Below are positions 7,281 to 15,735 of a stretch of 23,492 nt of DNA, piece after piece. Position numbers and translations under genes: made by a program. Below the pieces are notes generated by a model. It searched no databases and was not told where the DNA came from. It saw nothing but the letters and a program-made list of their open reading frames with translations. The stretch is from Clostridiales bacterium (lineage in GTDB: Bacteria > Bacillota > Clostridia > Christensenellales > Aristaeellaceae), in contig SFFH01000031.1 in NCBI GenBank assembly GCA_004557905.1, positions 1 to 23,492 on the forward strand, written 5' to 3'. Positions within the stretch are counted from its first letter, which is position 1; each line of letters opens with the position of its first letter.

Positions 7281-8039
7281 TTACTCCAGCCACAGGAAAT
7301 GCATGAACGCCTCCGTCTGCGCGCGCCAGTCCTCCTCGCAGTGGCGGCCGCCCTGCTGCAAAAACGGATACACGCGCGCGTGCTTGTCCATCAGCGTGTT
7401 GGCGATGGTCAGGTTGCTGCAGACCATGTGCGCGAGCATCTTCTTGTCCCGCGCCTCGTTTTCCCCGATGGCGAGATAGACGCGCGTGTCCGGGTCGATC
7501 CGGCTCTCGCGCACCTGACGCAGCAGCTGCGGATAGCACACGCCCGTCGGCACGCTCAGACAGACCGCCTTGGAAAATACGTCGTTGAACGCCGTCACCG
7601 CGTACAGGCTCATCAGGCCGCCCAGACCCGCGCCCATCACGCCGGTGCACAGCCTGTCCCCGAGCGTGCGGTAGCGGCTGTCGATCTCCTGCTTGAGCGT
7701 GCCGATAATCCACTCCATCGTCGAGCGTCCCCGCCCGCGCAGGCCCTCCCACATCCGGGGCGCGAGGTGATACGGGCAGTATTCCGCCAGATGGCGGTCG
7801 CTCTCCTGGCTGCTCTCCACGCCCACGATGATGATGTCCTTTTCCCAGTTCTCCGTGAATTCGTGAAGCCGCCAGGAGTTGCCATAGTTCGCTATCTCCT
7901 CCTCAAAGGCGTTCTGCCCGTCAAACATGTACATCACCGGATACGCTGCAGCGTTCTCGTGATATCCTTTGGGCAGGCACACGCTGATCACGCGCTCGTC
8001 CATGCCCGGTGCAAAATTCATCCTAAACCGTTCGATCAT
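7281..8039 (-). CDS. Esterase-fold (Esterase D/Fes-like) protein lacking the usual nucleophile
   Basis: 252 residues with an alpha/beta-hydrolase fold of the putative-esterase family (Pfam Esterase): YPVMYMFDGQNAF, DIIIVGVESS, HLAEYCPY, then the nucleophile-elbow segment VMGAGLGGLMSLY and a late His in GGRHCEEDW. Family members normally carry G-S-S-M-G-G at the elbow. Here it is G-A-G-L-G-G, so the catalytic Ser position reads Gly (codon GGT). The protein is therefore probably inactive as a serine esterase, or uses another mechanism. The ATG at 8037-8039 follows GGAGG by 5 nt. It is upstream of, and possibly co-transcribed with, the AraC-type regulator. Confidence 0.83.
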   Translation of the reverse strand: MIERFRMNFAPGMDERVISVCLPKGYHENAAAYPVMYMFDGQNAFEEEIANYGNSWRLHEFTENWEKDIIIVGVESSQESDRHLAEYCPYHLAPRMWEGLRGRGRSTMEWIIGTLKQEIDSRYRTLGDRLCTGVMGAGLGGLMSLYAVTAFNDVFSKAVCLSVPTGVCYPQLLRQVRESRIDPDTRVYLAIGENEARDKKMLAHMVCSNLTIANTLMDKHARVYPFLQQGGRHCEEDWRAQTEAFMHFLWLE

Positions 8040-8123
8040 GTAATCCTCCGTTCCCGCTGCCCTCCGGCAGCGCCGTTGCTTCTTCATCCTATGCACGCAG
8101 CGCTGTATTTTTTCCTGTCTGTA

Positions 8124-8132
8124 TGCTATAAT
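8124..8132 (+). promoter_or_regulatory. Extended -10 promoter for the MATE operon
   Basis: TGCTATAAT on the plus strand (TATAAT at 8127-8132), about 30 nt upstream of the MATE start. The -35 is weak. Confidence 0.6.
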
Positions 8133-8162
8133 AAGACAAAATATTGATTTCGAGGCGACCCT

Positions 8163-9551
8163 ATGTTCAAGTCTTCCGGCCGTCAGATCGACCTTGCCCG
8201 CGATTCCATTCCGGGACTCATGGTGAAGCTCGCGCTCCCCTCCGTCATCGCGCAGACCATCAACATGCTTTACAACATGGTCGACCGCATCTACATCGGC
8301 AGCATCGAGGGCGTCGGCGCGTATGCGCTCACCGGCGTGGGCCTCACGCTGCCGGTCATCACGCTGATTTCGGCCTTTTCCTCGCTCTTTGGCACAGGCG
8401 GTGCGCCGCTGGCCTCCATCAAACTGGGCGAGGGCAAGCGTCAGGATGCGGAGCGCATCCTCGGCGTGTCCTCGTTCATGCTGTTGTGCACCTCCGCCGT
8501 GCTCTTCATTTTCTTCCAGCTGGCGATGAATCCGCTGCTGATGGCCTTCGGCGCCAGCGAAAACACGCTGCCCTACGCCAGAACTTACCTGTGCGTCTAC
8601 CTGCTGGGCACGGCGTTTGTGCAGCTGGTGCTGGGGCTCAATCCCTTCATCTCCGCGCAAGGCTTCGCCAAAGAAGCGATGCTCTCCGTCGTCATCGGCG
8701 CGGCGCTGAACATCGCGCTTGACCCGCTGTTCATCTTCGTGATGGGCATGGGCGTGCGCGGCGCGGCGCTGGCCACGATCATCTCCCAGGGCTTTTCCTG
8801 CCTGTGGGTGCTGCGCTTTCTGACGGGCAGCAGTGGAAGGATGCGGCTTTGCCGGAGTAACCTTCGCTTTGACCGCGCCATCCTCGCGCGCACGGTGTCG
8901 CTGGGCGTGTCCCCGTTCACCATGACGTTCACCGAGAGCGCGATTCAGGTCGTGCTCAACCGCGGCATGATGACCTACGGCGGCGACATGTATGTGGGCA
9001 CGATGACGATCATCACCAGCGTGGTCAACCTGTTCTCCACCCCGATGCACGGCTACACCAGCGGCGTGCAGCCGCTGATGAGCTTCAACTACGGCGCAGG
9101 CAACCTCTCCCGCGTCAAAAAGACGTTCCGCCTGCTGCTCCTGTCCACCGTGACCATCACCATGAGCTACTGCACGCTCATCGAGCTGTTCCCGCGCACG
9201 TTCATCCGTCTGTTCGCGCACGACGAGGCGCTCGTCGAGCTCACCGTGCGCGGCCTGCGCATCTACGCCGCAGGCCTGGGCATCTTCGGATTGCAGAACG
9301 CCATCCAGAGCATGTTCGTCGGTCTCGGGCAGGCGAAGGTGTCCCTGTTCATCGCCGTGCTGCGCAAGATCATCCTGCTCATCCCGCTGGCGCTGGTGCT
9401 GCCGCTGTTTTTCGGTGTGACGGGCGTGTACCTTGCCGAGCCGATTGCGGACATCACATCCGCGACCACGGCCACCTGCCTGATGCTCTATCACTTTGGC
9501 CGCATTCTCGCGCGCCGCGAGCAGGAGCTCGCGAGCAGCAAAGGAGCGTAA
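8163..9551 (+). CDS. MATE family efflux transporter
   Basis: 462 residues, standard length for the 12-helix MATE fold. The N-terminal half has the family signatures LALPSVIAQTINMLYNMVD, YIGS and GTGGAPLASIKLGEG; the second half repeats the fold (VSPFTMTFTESAIQVVLN, YTSGVQPLMSFNYGAG, YLAEPIAD). Such proteins export cationic drugs, dyes or metabolites by Na+ or H+ antiport in the cytoplasmic membrane; the substrate is unknown. The start ATG at 8163 has only a weak GAGGCG site. Stop and next start are one base apart, so it heads an operon with two flavoproteins, which suggests export of a compound linked to their chemistry, although that is inference. Confidence 0.93.
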   Translation: MFKSSGRQIDLARDSIPGLMVKLALPSVIAQTINMLYNMVDRIYIGSIEGVGAYALTGVGLTLPVITLISAFSSLFGTGGAPLASIKLGEGKRQDAERILGVSSFMLLCTSAVLFIFFQLAMNPLLMAFGASENTLPYARTYLCVYLLGTAFVQLVLGLNPFISAQGFAKEAMLSVVIGAALNIALDPLFIFVMGMGVRGAALATIISQGFSCLWVLRFLTGSSGRMRLCRSNLRFDRAILARTVSLGVSPFTMTFTESAIQVVLNRGMMTYGGDMYVGTMTIITSVVNLFSTPMHGYTSGVQPLMSFNYGAGNLSRVKKTFRLLLLSTVTITMSYCTLIELFPRTFIRLFAHDEALVELTVRGLRIYAAGLGIFGLQNAIQSMFVGLGQAKVSLFIAVLRKIILLIPLALVLPLFFGVTGVYLAEPIADITSATTATCLMLYHFGRILARREQELASSKGA

Positions 9552-9552
9552 C

Positions 9553-10788
9553 ATGCATACCGACTGTCTCATCCTCGGCGGCGGCGCGGCCGGGCTTGCC
9601 GCCTGTGCCCGCCTTGCGCAGACCGGCGCGCGCGTCACGCTGGTCGAGCGGCTTGACCGCGTGGGCAAGAAGATCATGGCGTCTGGCAACGGCCGCTGCA
9701 ACCTCTCCAACGCGGACATGAATCCGGCGTATTACGGAAACGCTGCGCCGTTCGTCGAGCGCGTGTACGAGCAAACGCCGCCCGAAGAGGTGCTTTCCTT
9801 CTTTTCCTCCCTGGGCCTGATGACGGCGCAGGAGGAGGGCCGCATCTATCCGCGCACGATGATGGCCGCATCCGTCCTCGACGTGCTGCGCATGGGCTGC
9901 GACCGGGAGAACGTCTCCCTGCTCACCGGGCAGGAGGTCGTCTCGCTCATGCCGTCGCGCCGCGGTGGCTTCAGCGCACAGCTCTCCGGCGGGGAGGGCG
10001 TCTTTGCGCCCACTGTGCTCTGTGCCATGGGCGGCAGCGCCGCCCCGCATCTGGGCACGGACGGCGCGGGCACGCGCCTGCTTCACGCGCTCGGCCACAG
10101 TGTCACGCCGCTGCATCCCGCGCTGGTGCAGCTCAAATGTGACCACGGCGCGCTGCGCAGCCTCAAGGGCGTGCGCGCGCAGGCCAGGCTGACGCTTGAC
10201 ATCGACGGTCATGCCGCCGCGCAGGAGACCGGCGAGCTGCTCTTTGCCGATTACGGCGTGTCCGGCGTGTGCGTCTTCCAGCTCTCCGGCCTGGCCGCAG
10301 ACGCGCTCGCAAGAAAGCACCGCGTCACGCTGCTCGTCGATCTGCTGCCGGAGCTTGCCGAAAACGCCGTCCCCGCCTGGCTGGACGCCCGCATCGATGC
10401 GCAGCCGACGGCCTCCGCGCAGGCGCTGCTCACCGGCGTGTTCCCGCGCCTGCTTTCGCTGGCGATCCTCAAGCAGGCCGGTATTTCTCCGGAGGCGCAG
10501 GCAGGCCGTCTGAGCGTCGCTTCGCGCGCATCGCTTGCCGGGGCCATCACCGCCTTCCCGCTGCCCGTCACCGGCACGCAGGGCTTCAAAAACGCGCAGG
10601 TCACCCGCGGTGGTGTCTCTTTGGGCGAGGTCGATCCCGAGTCGATGGCCTCGCGCCTTGTTGACGGCCTGTACCTCGCCGGCGAGGTGCTCGATGTGGA
10701 CGGCCCCTGCGGCGGCTACAACCTGCATTTCGCTTTCGCCAGCGGCCTCACCGCCGCCCGAGCCATGAGTGCGCGGCTGCGCACCTGA
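9553..10788 (+). CDS. NAD(P)/FAD-dependent oxidoreductase (BaiN/HI0933-like)
   Basis: 411 residues of the HI0933-like flavoprotein family (COG2081), which includes BaiN of bile-acid-transforming clostridia. The N-terminal dinucleotide-binding motif is LILGGGAAGLAACARLAQ (GxGxxG with a downstream acidic residue, VERLD). KKIMASGNGRCNLSN is the family's hallmark, and GLYLAGEVLDVDGPCGGYN with AFASGLTAARA is the C-terminal FAD site. The enzyme is expected to be a soluble oxidoreductase of unknown substrate; family membership alone does not prove bile-acid activity. The ATG at 9553 overlaps the operon context, with AAAGGAG 6 nt upstream inside the MATE gene. Confidence 0.9.
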   Translation: MHTDCLILGGGAAGLAACARLAQTGARVTLVERLDRVGKKIMASGNGRCNLSNADMNPAYYGNAAPFVERVYEQTPPEEVLSFFSSLGLMTAQEEGRIYPRTMMAASVLDVLRMGCDRENVSLLTGQEVVSLMPSRRGGFSAQLSGGEGVFAPTVLCAMGGSAAPHLGTDGAGTRLLHALGHSVTPLHPALVQLKCDHGALRSLKGVRAQARLTLDIDGHAAAQETGELLFADYGVSGVCVFQLSGLAADALARKHRVTLLVDLLPELAENAVPAWLDARIDAQPTASAQALLTGVFPRLLSLAILKQAGISPEAQAGRLSVASRASLAGAITAFPLPVTGTQGFKNAQVTRGGVSLGEVDPESMASRLVDGLYLAGEVLDVDGPCGGYNLHFAFASGLTAARAMSARLRT

Positions 10789-10819
10789 ATCCCATCCCGA
10801 CCGATAGAAAGGATTCTCC

Positions 10820-12433
10820 ATGATCCGTCTGCATAACGTCAAAATTCCGCTGGATTATACAAAGAAAACCCTCGCGCAGGCCGCCTGCAAAAAGCTCGGC
10901 TGCACGCAGGGTCAGATCGCCTGCTGCGAAATCAGCAAAAAGAGCGTCGACGCGCGAAAGAAGAACGACGTCTGCTTCGTCGTCTCCCTTGACGTGACGC
11001 TCAAGAATCCTCAGGATGAAAAGCGCATCGCCGCCCGCCTTGCGCCCAGCGAGGGCGGCCTCGCTGTCCCTTATGCGCCGCCGGCCATCCCGAAGCTGCG
11101 CACTGTGCCCGCCCTCCGGCCCATCGTCGTGGGTTTCGGTCCGGCCGGCCTGTTCGCCGCGCTGACGCTGGCGGAGGCCAGCGCATGCCCCATCGTGCTC
11201 GAACGCGGTCAGGACGTGGACACGCGCACGCGCGACGTGCAGGCGTACTGGGAAAACGGCCAGTCCGCATTCAAGGCGACCTCCAACGTCCAGTTCGGCG
11301 AGGGCGGCGCAGGCACGTTCTCCGACGGCAAGCTGAACACCGGCACCAAGGACCCGCGCGGCGAGCACATCCTGCGCACGTTCGTGCGCTTCGGCGCGCC
11401 GCAGGAGATCCTGGTGAATGCCAAGCCGCATATCGGCACGGACAAGCTGGTGGGCGTTGTCAAGGCCATGCGCGAGGAAATCCTTCGCCTTGGCGGCGAG
11501 GTGCATTTCGGCGCGCGGATGACGGAGACCGTCCAAAGGAGCGGCCGCATCGCCGCCGTCCGCTATGAGGACGCACAGGGCACGCACGAGTTGGTGACAG
11601 AGCACGTCATCCTCGCCATCGGCCACAGCGCGCGCGACACGTTCTCCATGCTGCACGAGAAGCGTTTCTCCCTGGAGCAGAAGCCCTTCTCCATCGGCGC
11701 GCGCATCGAGCATCCGCAGTCGCTCATCAATCAGGCACAGTACGGTGCATTTGCCAGCCATCCGGCGCTCGGCGCGGCGGATTACAAGCTGGCGCTGCAC
11801 CTGCCCTCCGGCCGCAGCGTGTACACGTTCTGCATGTGCCCGGGCGGCAGCGTCGTAGCCTCGGCCAGCGAGGAGGACAGCGTCGTCACCAACGGCATGA
11901 GCTGCTTTGCCCGCGACAGGGAAAACGCCAACAGCGCGCTGCTGGTTGGCGTGGGGCCGGAGGATTTCGGCAGCGACCATCCGCTCGCCGGCATGTTCCT
12001 GCAGCGTGAGATCGAGCGAAAAGCATTCCTCCTCGGCGGCAGGACGGGCAAGGCGCCCGCGCAGCTCGTCGGCGACCTGCTCGCAGGCCGCGCAAGCACA
12101 CAGCTACGCTCCGTCACGCCCAGCTACAGGCCCGGCGTGGTCCTCTCCGACCTGAGCGAGCTACTGCCCGGTTTCATCGTCGCCTCCATGCGTGAGGCGC
12201 TGCCGCTGCTGGGCCGCAGGCTGCACGGCTTTGATCACCCGGACGCAGTGCTCACCGGTCCGGAGACGCGCTCCTCCTCCCCCGTGCGCATTCCGCGCGG
12301 CGAGAACCTCGTGAGCGTCGACTGCGCGGGGCTGTATCCCTGCGGCGAGGGCGCAGGCTATGCCGGCGGCATCACCTCCGCCGCGGTGGACGGCGTGCGC
12401 TGCGCGGAGGCGGTGCTCGCCCAGCTCGCGTAA
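10820..12433 (+). CDS. Uncharacterised FAD-dependent dehydrogenase (COG2509 type)
   Basis: 537 residues. An N-terminal domain of ~95 residues precedes the FAD-binding fold at ~101 (PIVVGFGPAGLFAALTLAE). Further motifs are FGEGGAGTFSDGKL, ILAIGHSARDTF, CMCPGGSVVASASE and the C-terminal LYPCGEGAGYAGGITSAAVD. This is the common large FAD-dependent protein of Firmicutes (COG2509), with no defined reaction. It lies 31 nt after the preceding flavoprotein with AAAGGA before the ATG, so it is the third gene of the MATE operon. Its stop codon is one base from the stop of the convergent SPOR-domain gene, with no visible hairpin between. Confidence 0.9.
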   Translation: MIRLHNVKIPLDYTKKTLAQAACKKLGCTQGQIACCEISKKSVDARKKNDVCFVVSLDVTLKNPQDEKRIAARLAPSEGGLAVPYAPPAIPKLRTVPALRPIVVGFGPAGLFAALTLAEASACPIVLERGQDVDTRTRDVQAYWENGQSAFKATSNVQFGEGGAGTFSDGKLNTGTKDPRGEHILRTFVRFGAPQEILVNAKPHIGTDKLVGVVKAMREEILRLGGEVHFGARMTETVQRSGRIAAVRYEDAQGTHELVTEHVILAIGHSARDTFSMLHEKRFSLEQKPFSIGARIEHPQSLINQAQYGAFASHPALGAADYKLALHLPSGRSVYTFCMCPGGSVVASASEEDSVVTNGMSCFARDRENANSALLVGVGPEDFGSDHPLAGMFLQREIERKAFLLGGRTGKAPAQLVGDLLAGRASTQLRSVTPSYRPGVVLSDLSELLPGFIVASMREALPLLGRRLHGFDHPDAVLTGPETRSSSPVRIPRGENLVSVDCAGLYPCGEGAGYAGGITSAAVDGVRCAEAVLAQLA

Positions 12434-12434
12434 G

Positions 12435-13184
12435 TCAAGACTGCGCGGTATTTTGCAGCGCCAGCCGCAGCTCCCGGCACAGGGTGCACATCGTCACCGC
12501 CGCGTAGCTGCGCGCGCTTCTCTCGTCCGTCTCCTCCATCGTTCTCTCCATCAGCGTGCACCAGTTGGCAAGGCTCTGCGCCAGCTGTGTGTAGAGCGCG
12601 TTGTCCGGGTGGCTGCCCGCCGCCTGGCCGGCGACCGACATGACGTCCGCCAGGATGTCAGAAAGCGGCTCCTCGCCCGTCAGCAGCCGTGTGAGCACGC
12701 TGTCCGGCGTTTCCAGCAGCGTCTGCACCGCCGCAAGCTCCGGCGCGCCGCAGCTCAGGCGCAGCGGCACCGCCTCCATCGTATCCCGGATGACGTAGGC
12801 CTCTTCCCCCCTGGCCGTGTTCAGGTCGAGCGCCTCCCGCGTAAACGCGACGCTGGAGACGATGCGCATCTTTTCCCGCTGCCACACGATGCAGCGCACG
12901 CCCTTGGCCTGCAGGCGCCGCGCCTCGCTGGATGCGCGTTCCCCGCTGTCAAAGACGGCGAGCTGCAGCGCGTAGATCTCCCGCTCGGGGAGCGTCAGCT
13001 CCGCCTGCTGTGCGCCGCCCGAAAACGTCTGCACGTCCCACGAGACGCTGCGCAGCTTTTCCCTCAGCCCGGGCGCCATCGCCAGCGCGCCCAGCAGCAG
13101 AACGCCTGCCGCGATCATGCACCGTCTGCGCATGCGTGCCGCGCGCTGTCTCCTTCTGCGTTCGGAAATCATCCCCATGCGCAT
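12435..13184 (-). CDS. SPOR-domain membrane protein
   Basis: 249 residues. A short, strongly basic N-terminus (RRRRQRAARMRRR) precedes one membrane span (~23-42, IAAGVLLLGALAMAPGL), then an exterior part. Residues ~70-118 resemble a SPOR domain (YALQLAVFDSGERASSEARR, GVRCIVWQREKMRIV), which binds denuded peptidoglycan glycan chains. The C-terminal ~120 residues are helical and unassigned. A role in cell division, sporulation septum or spore cortex is plausible by domain and by the presence of spore genes nearby, but not shown. Three ATGs are possible: 13184, 13178 and 13172. AAAGG sits 6 nt before 13184 and AAAGGG 6 nt before 13178, so either is acceptable. Confidence 0.75.
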   Translation of the reverse strand: MRMGMISERRRRQRAARMRRRCMIAAGVLLLGALAMAPGLREKLRSVSWDVQTFSGGAQQAELTLPEREIYALQLAVFDSGERASSEARRLQAKGVRCIVWQREKMRIVSSVAFTREALDLNTARGEEAYVIRDTMEAVPLRLSCGAPELAAVQTLLETPDSVLTRLLTGEEPLSDILADVMSVAGQAAGSHPDNALYTQLAQSLANWCTLMERTMEETDERSARSYAAVTMCTLCRELRLALQNTAQS

Positions 13185-13265
13185 CCCTTTCCTTTCCGCT
13201 GCCCTCGAGCCTATGAGCCGCGCGGGCCAATTATCCCTTTGCATTCTATTGTGAGGTGAACGCAC

Positions 13266-14030
13266 ATGAAGTATACGCTGGATACCATCCCCGTTCTGGA
13301 CGCCTACAAGGCCGACTGCGAGTGCCCGCTGTGCAAGCTGCGGATTCTCTGCGAGGATCAGTATGTGGACACCATGCTGGCCTCCGCCTACATGGAGCCG
13401 GAATGGCGCGTGAAGAGCAACGAAACCGGCTTCTGCGCGCGGCACTTTGAGCTGATGTTCGACCGCCGCAACCGCCTCGGCCTCGCGCTGATGACGCACA
13501 CGCACATGCAGGAGGTCATCGCGTCGCTGGAGAAGATCCTTGAGGGAAGCGGTGCCGGCAAAAAGAGCCTGCTCTCCTCGCTGCGCGGCTCGGGCAAGGC
13601 GGATGAAAACGGCATGCCCGCAAAAATCCGCGCCCGCATGGACGGCTGCGTGATCTGCGAGCAGGTGGACAAGGCGCTCACGCGCTACGCCTACACCATC
13701 GCGCAGCTCTACTTCACCAACAGCGAATTCAAGGCGCAGTTTGAGCACTCGAAAGGTTTCTGCCTGCCGCATCTGGCGCTGGTGCTGGAGATGGCGGAAA
13801 AGACGCTCTCCGGCGCGCAGCTTCCGGCGTTTCAAAAGGCCGTCGCCGCGCTTGAGATAGAGAATCTCAAACGCGTGGAGGGCGAGCTGGAGTGGTTCAC
13901 ACTCAAATTCGACTACCGCAACGACGGCAAGCCCTGGGGCAACAGCAAGGACGCGCCCGAGCGCGCCATCAACAAGCTGATGGGCGCGTGCGTCGGCGAG
14001 GAGGCCCAGATGCCCGCGCACAATGACTGA
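13266..14030 (+). CDS. DUF6062 family protein with duplicated Cys/His motifs
   Basis: 254 residues, soluble. Two matching half-motifs are visible: a CxxC (CPLC at ~19-22) followed by GFCARH (~57-62), and again CVIC (~127-130) followed by GFCLPH (~165-170). The repeated CxxC...GFCxxH arrangement suggests an internal duplication forming a metal (zinc or iron) site, and it is what I associate with DUF6062 of clostridia. Function is unknown. The ATG at 13266 follows GAGGTGA. The next gene starts within or just after its end, so the two are probably translated together. Confidence 0.8.
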   Translation: MKYTLDTIPVLDAYKADCECPLCKLRILCEDQYVDTMLASAYMEPEWRVKSNETGFCARHFELMFDRRNRLGLALMTHTHMQEVIASLEKILEGSGAGKKSLLSSLRGSGKADENGMPAKIRARMDGCVICEQVDKALTRYAYTIAQLYFTNSEFKAQFEHSKGFCLPHLALVLEMAEKTLSGAQLPAFQKAVAALEIENLKRVEGELEWFTLKFDYRNDGKPWGNSKDAPERAINKLMGACVGEEAQMPAHND

Positions 14031-14064
14031 GCGGCGTATGGACAAAGCAAGGAAGGGCTGGCAC

Positions 14065-14574
14065 ATGAAGCGTCTATATCTGGTCGGCGGGCCGATGGGC
14101 GTCGGGAAGACCGCCGTCTGTCAGGAGCTGAAGCTGCTGCTGCACAAGAGCGTGTTTCTCGACGGCGACTGGTGCTGGGACATGCATCCGTTTTCCGTCA
14201 CGCCGGAGACAAAGGCCATGGTGATGGACAATATTGCCCATCTGCTCTCCAATTTCCTGCGATGCAGCGAAATCGACCATGTGATCCTTGGCTGGGTGAT
14301 GCACGAGCAGGCGATCATCGACGGTCTGCTGGCCCGCTTGCCGCTTGAAGCCTGTGAAGTGATTTCCGTGTCGCTGGTCTGCGACGCCGCCACGCTGACC
14401 GGCCGTCTGCAAAGGGACATCGACGCCAGCATCCGTGCGCCGGACGTCATCGCACGCAGCCTTGCGCGGCTTGAGCAGTACGGCGCGCTGAATACCCGCA
14501 GGATCGATACCACCGGTTTGACCATTCGGGAGACGGTGCAAGCCATTTTGGCGCTTTCGCGCGACAAGCAATAG
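14065..14574 (+). CDS. P-loop kinase-like protein (AAA_18/AAA_33 type)
   Basis: 169 residues. A Walker A motif sits at ~8-15 (GGPMGVGKT), with a D in FLDGDWCW that fits the substrate/Mg site of small-molecule kinases. A later helix region with RLQRDIDASIR and RSLARLEQY resembles the lid arginines of nucleotide and shikimate-type kinases. Likely a small cytosolic phosphotransferase of unknown substrate. The chosen ATG (14065) has AAGGAAGGG 7 nt upstream and places the P-loop normally; an ATG at 14023 overlapping the previous stop would add 14 residues. The gene is downstream of, and likely co-transcribed with, the DUF6062 gene. Confidence 0.8.
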   Translation: MKRLYLVGGPMGVGKTAVCQELKLLLHKSVFLDGDWCWDMHPFSVTPETKAMVMDNIAHLLSNFLRCSEIDHVILGWVMHEQAIIDGLLARLPLEACEVISVSLVCDAATLTGRLQRDIDASIRAPDVIARSLARLEQYGALNTRRIDTTGLTIRETVQAILALSRDKQ

Positions 14575-14580
14575 GATAAA

Positions 14581-14623
14581 ACGAGAATGAACCAGCGGCT
14601 CTGTTCCGCTGGTTCATTCTCGT
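14581..14623. terminator. Long perfect bidirectional terminator hairpin
   Basis: 18-bp perfect stem (14581-14598 with 14606-14623, 7-nt loop). On the minus strand it is followed at once by TTTTATCC and closes the butyrate kinase gene. On the plus strand T-rich sequence follows after a few bases and closes the kinase-like gene. Confidence 0.88.
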
Positions 14624-15735
14624 TATTCGATTTTTTCATCATCAAAGCCGCTCCAGACGGGCCTGCCCGGATAGGTCAGCGCCTCTTCCTCACCGGTGAG
14701 CACGCGCATCGCCCCCGCGGCCATGGCCTCCTGCTCAAACTCGCCCGGATAGGCCGTCACCGGCGCGATCCAGCCGCAGCGCCGCCGGATATCCGACAGC
14801 ACATCCTCAAAGCGCAGCAGACCGCCGGTCAATACGATGCTGTCCACCCGGCCCTCCAGCACGGCCGCCATGCTGCCAATCGCCTTGCAGACCTGGTAGA
14901 TCATCGCCTGCCAGACGCGCGTCGCACGCGGATCGCCCTGCTCCACCATTTTGTGAATCGTGTCGGAATTGGACGTGCCGAAGTGGCTCGTCAGTCCGCC
15001 TGCCTGGCTGCACAGGCGCTTGAGCTCCTGCTGGGTGCAGCCGCCCAATGCGCCGATCACATCCGTCACCGCCATGGAGCCCATACGCGTCGGGGTGAAC
15101 GGGCCCTCGCCGCCGCCCGCATCGTTGCCGTCGATCATGCGGCCATGCGCGTGCGCCGTCACAGAAATGCCGCCGTCGATGTGGCAGACGATCAGGTTGC
15201 AGTCCTCATAGCGCTTGCCCAGGCTGCGCGCATGCCGCCGCGCCGTCTCCCTGAGGTTGAGCGCATGGCAGATGGCCGTCCGGTACACGCCGCGCACGCC
15301 GGTCACGCGTGCCAGGTCGCACAGCTCGTCGACAACCGGCGGGTCCATCATCAGCATCAGGCCGCCGTATTCCTCATGCAGTGCCCGGGCCATCTGCACA
15401 CCGAGCATGGAGGCATGGTACAATCCGCCCCTGGCCTCGCGCGTATCCTCGATGAGCTTGTCGTCGATGTTGTACACGCCGCCGAGGATGGAATAACAGC
15501 CGCCGCCGCGGCCTACGATCGCATCGATGCCGTGCAGATCGATCTCCCTGTCGCGCAGGAATTTATGGACGACCGCCATCCTGTAATCGAGCTGATCGTT
15601 GATCGTCGGGAATCCCAGCAGGATGGAGGAATCGTGAAACGTATCCTCCGTAAACAGGCACCTGTCATTTTCAAACATCGAGAGCTTGGTCGAGGTCGAG
15701 CCCGGATTGATGATAAAAATGCGGTAAGTCTTCAC
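14623..15735 (-). CDS. buk: Butyrate kinase
   Basis: 370 residues, of the acetate/butyrate kinase (ASKHA) fold. Motifs: FIINPGSTSTKLSMFEND (phosphate-1 loop), VGRGGG, GLMLMMDPPVVDELCDLA, LIVCHIDGGISVTAHAHGRM (DGG substrate/phosphate-2), and SIVLTGGLLR (adenosine loop). It makes ATP from butyryl phosphate in the butyrate fermentation pathway, or acts on branched-chain acyl phosphates. The start is GTG at 15733-15735 with AGGAG 8 nt upstream; reading further upstream enters the promoter. No phosphate butyryltransferase gene is beside it in this window, although buk is often paired with ptb. It is monocistronic with its own promoter and terminator. Confidence 0.93.
   Translation of the reverse strand: MKTYRIFIINPGSTSTKLSMFENDRCLFTEDTFHDSSILLGFPTINDQLDYRMAVVHKFLRDREIDLHGIDAIVGRGGGCYSILGGVYNIDDKLIEDTREARGGLYHASMLGVQMARALHEEYGGLMLMMDPPVVDELCDLARVTGVRGVYRTAICHALNLRETARRHARSLGKRYEDCNLIVCHIDGGISVTAHAHGRMIDGNDAGGGEGPFTPTRMGSMAVTDVIGALGGCTQQELKRLCSQAGGLTSHFGTSNSDTIHKMVEQGDPRATRVWQAMIYQVCKAIGSMAAVLEGRVDSIVLTGGLLRFEDVLSDIRRRCGWIAPVTAYPGEFEQEAMAAGAMRVLTGEEEALTYPGRPVWSGFDDEKIE

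Noticed and set aside
8056..8071. Short hairpin GCTGCC/GGCAGC in the leader of the esterase-like gene
   Set aside because: Only 6 bp with no T-tract or conserved partner; likely chance in GC-rich DNA.
8040..9719. Long minus-strand extension of the esterase-like frame to 812 codons
   Set aside because: The extension is antisense to the MATE and flavoprotein genes; GGAGG and ATG at 8037-8039 define the real start.
9454..10842. Minus-strand open frame of 462 codons opposite the BaiN-like gene
   Set aside because: Arg/Ala/Gly/His-rich shadow translation without motifs.
13185..14066. Upstream extension of the SPOR-domain frame across the DUF6062 gene
   Set aside because: Antisense to a well-supported gene; the SPOR gene has its own ribosome sites at 13185-13195.
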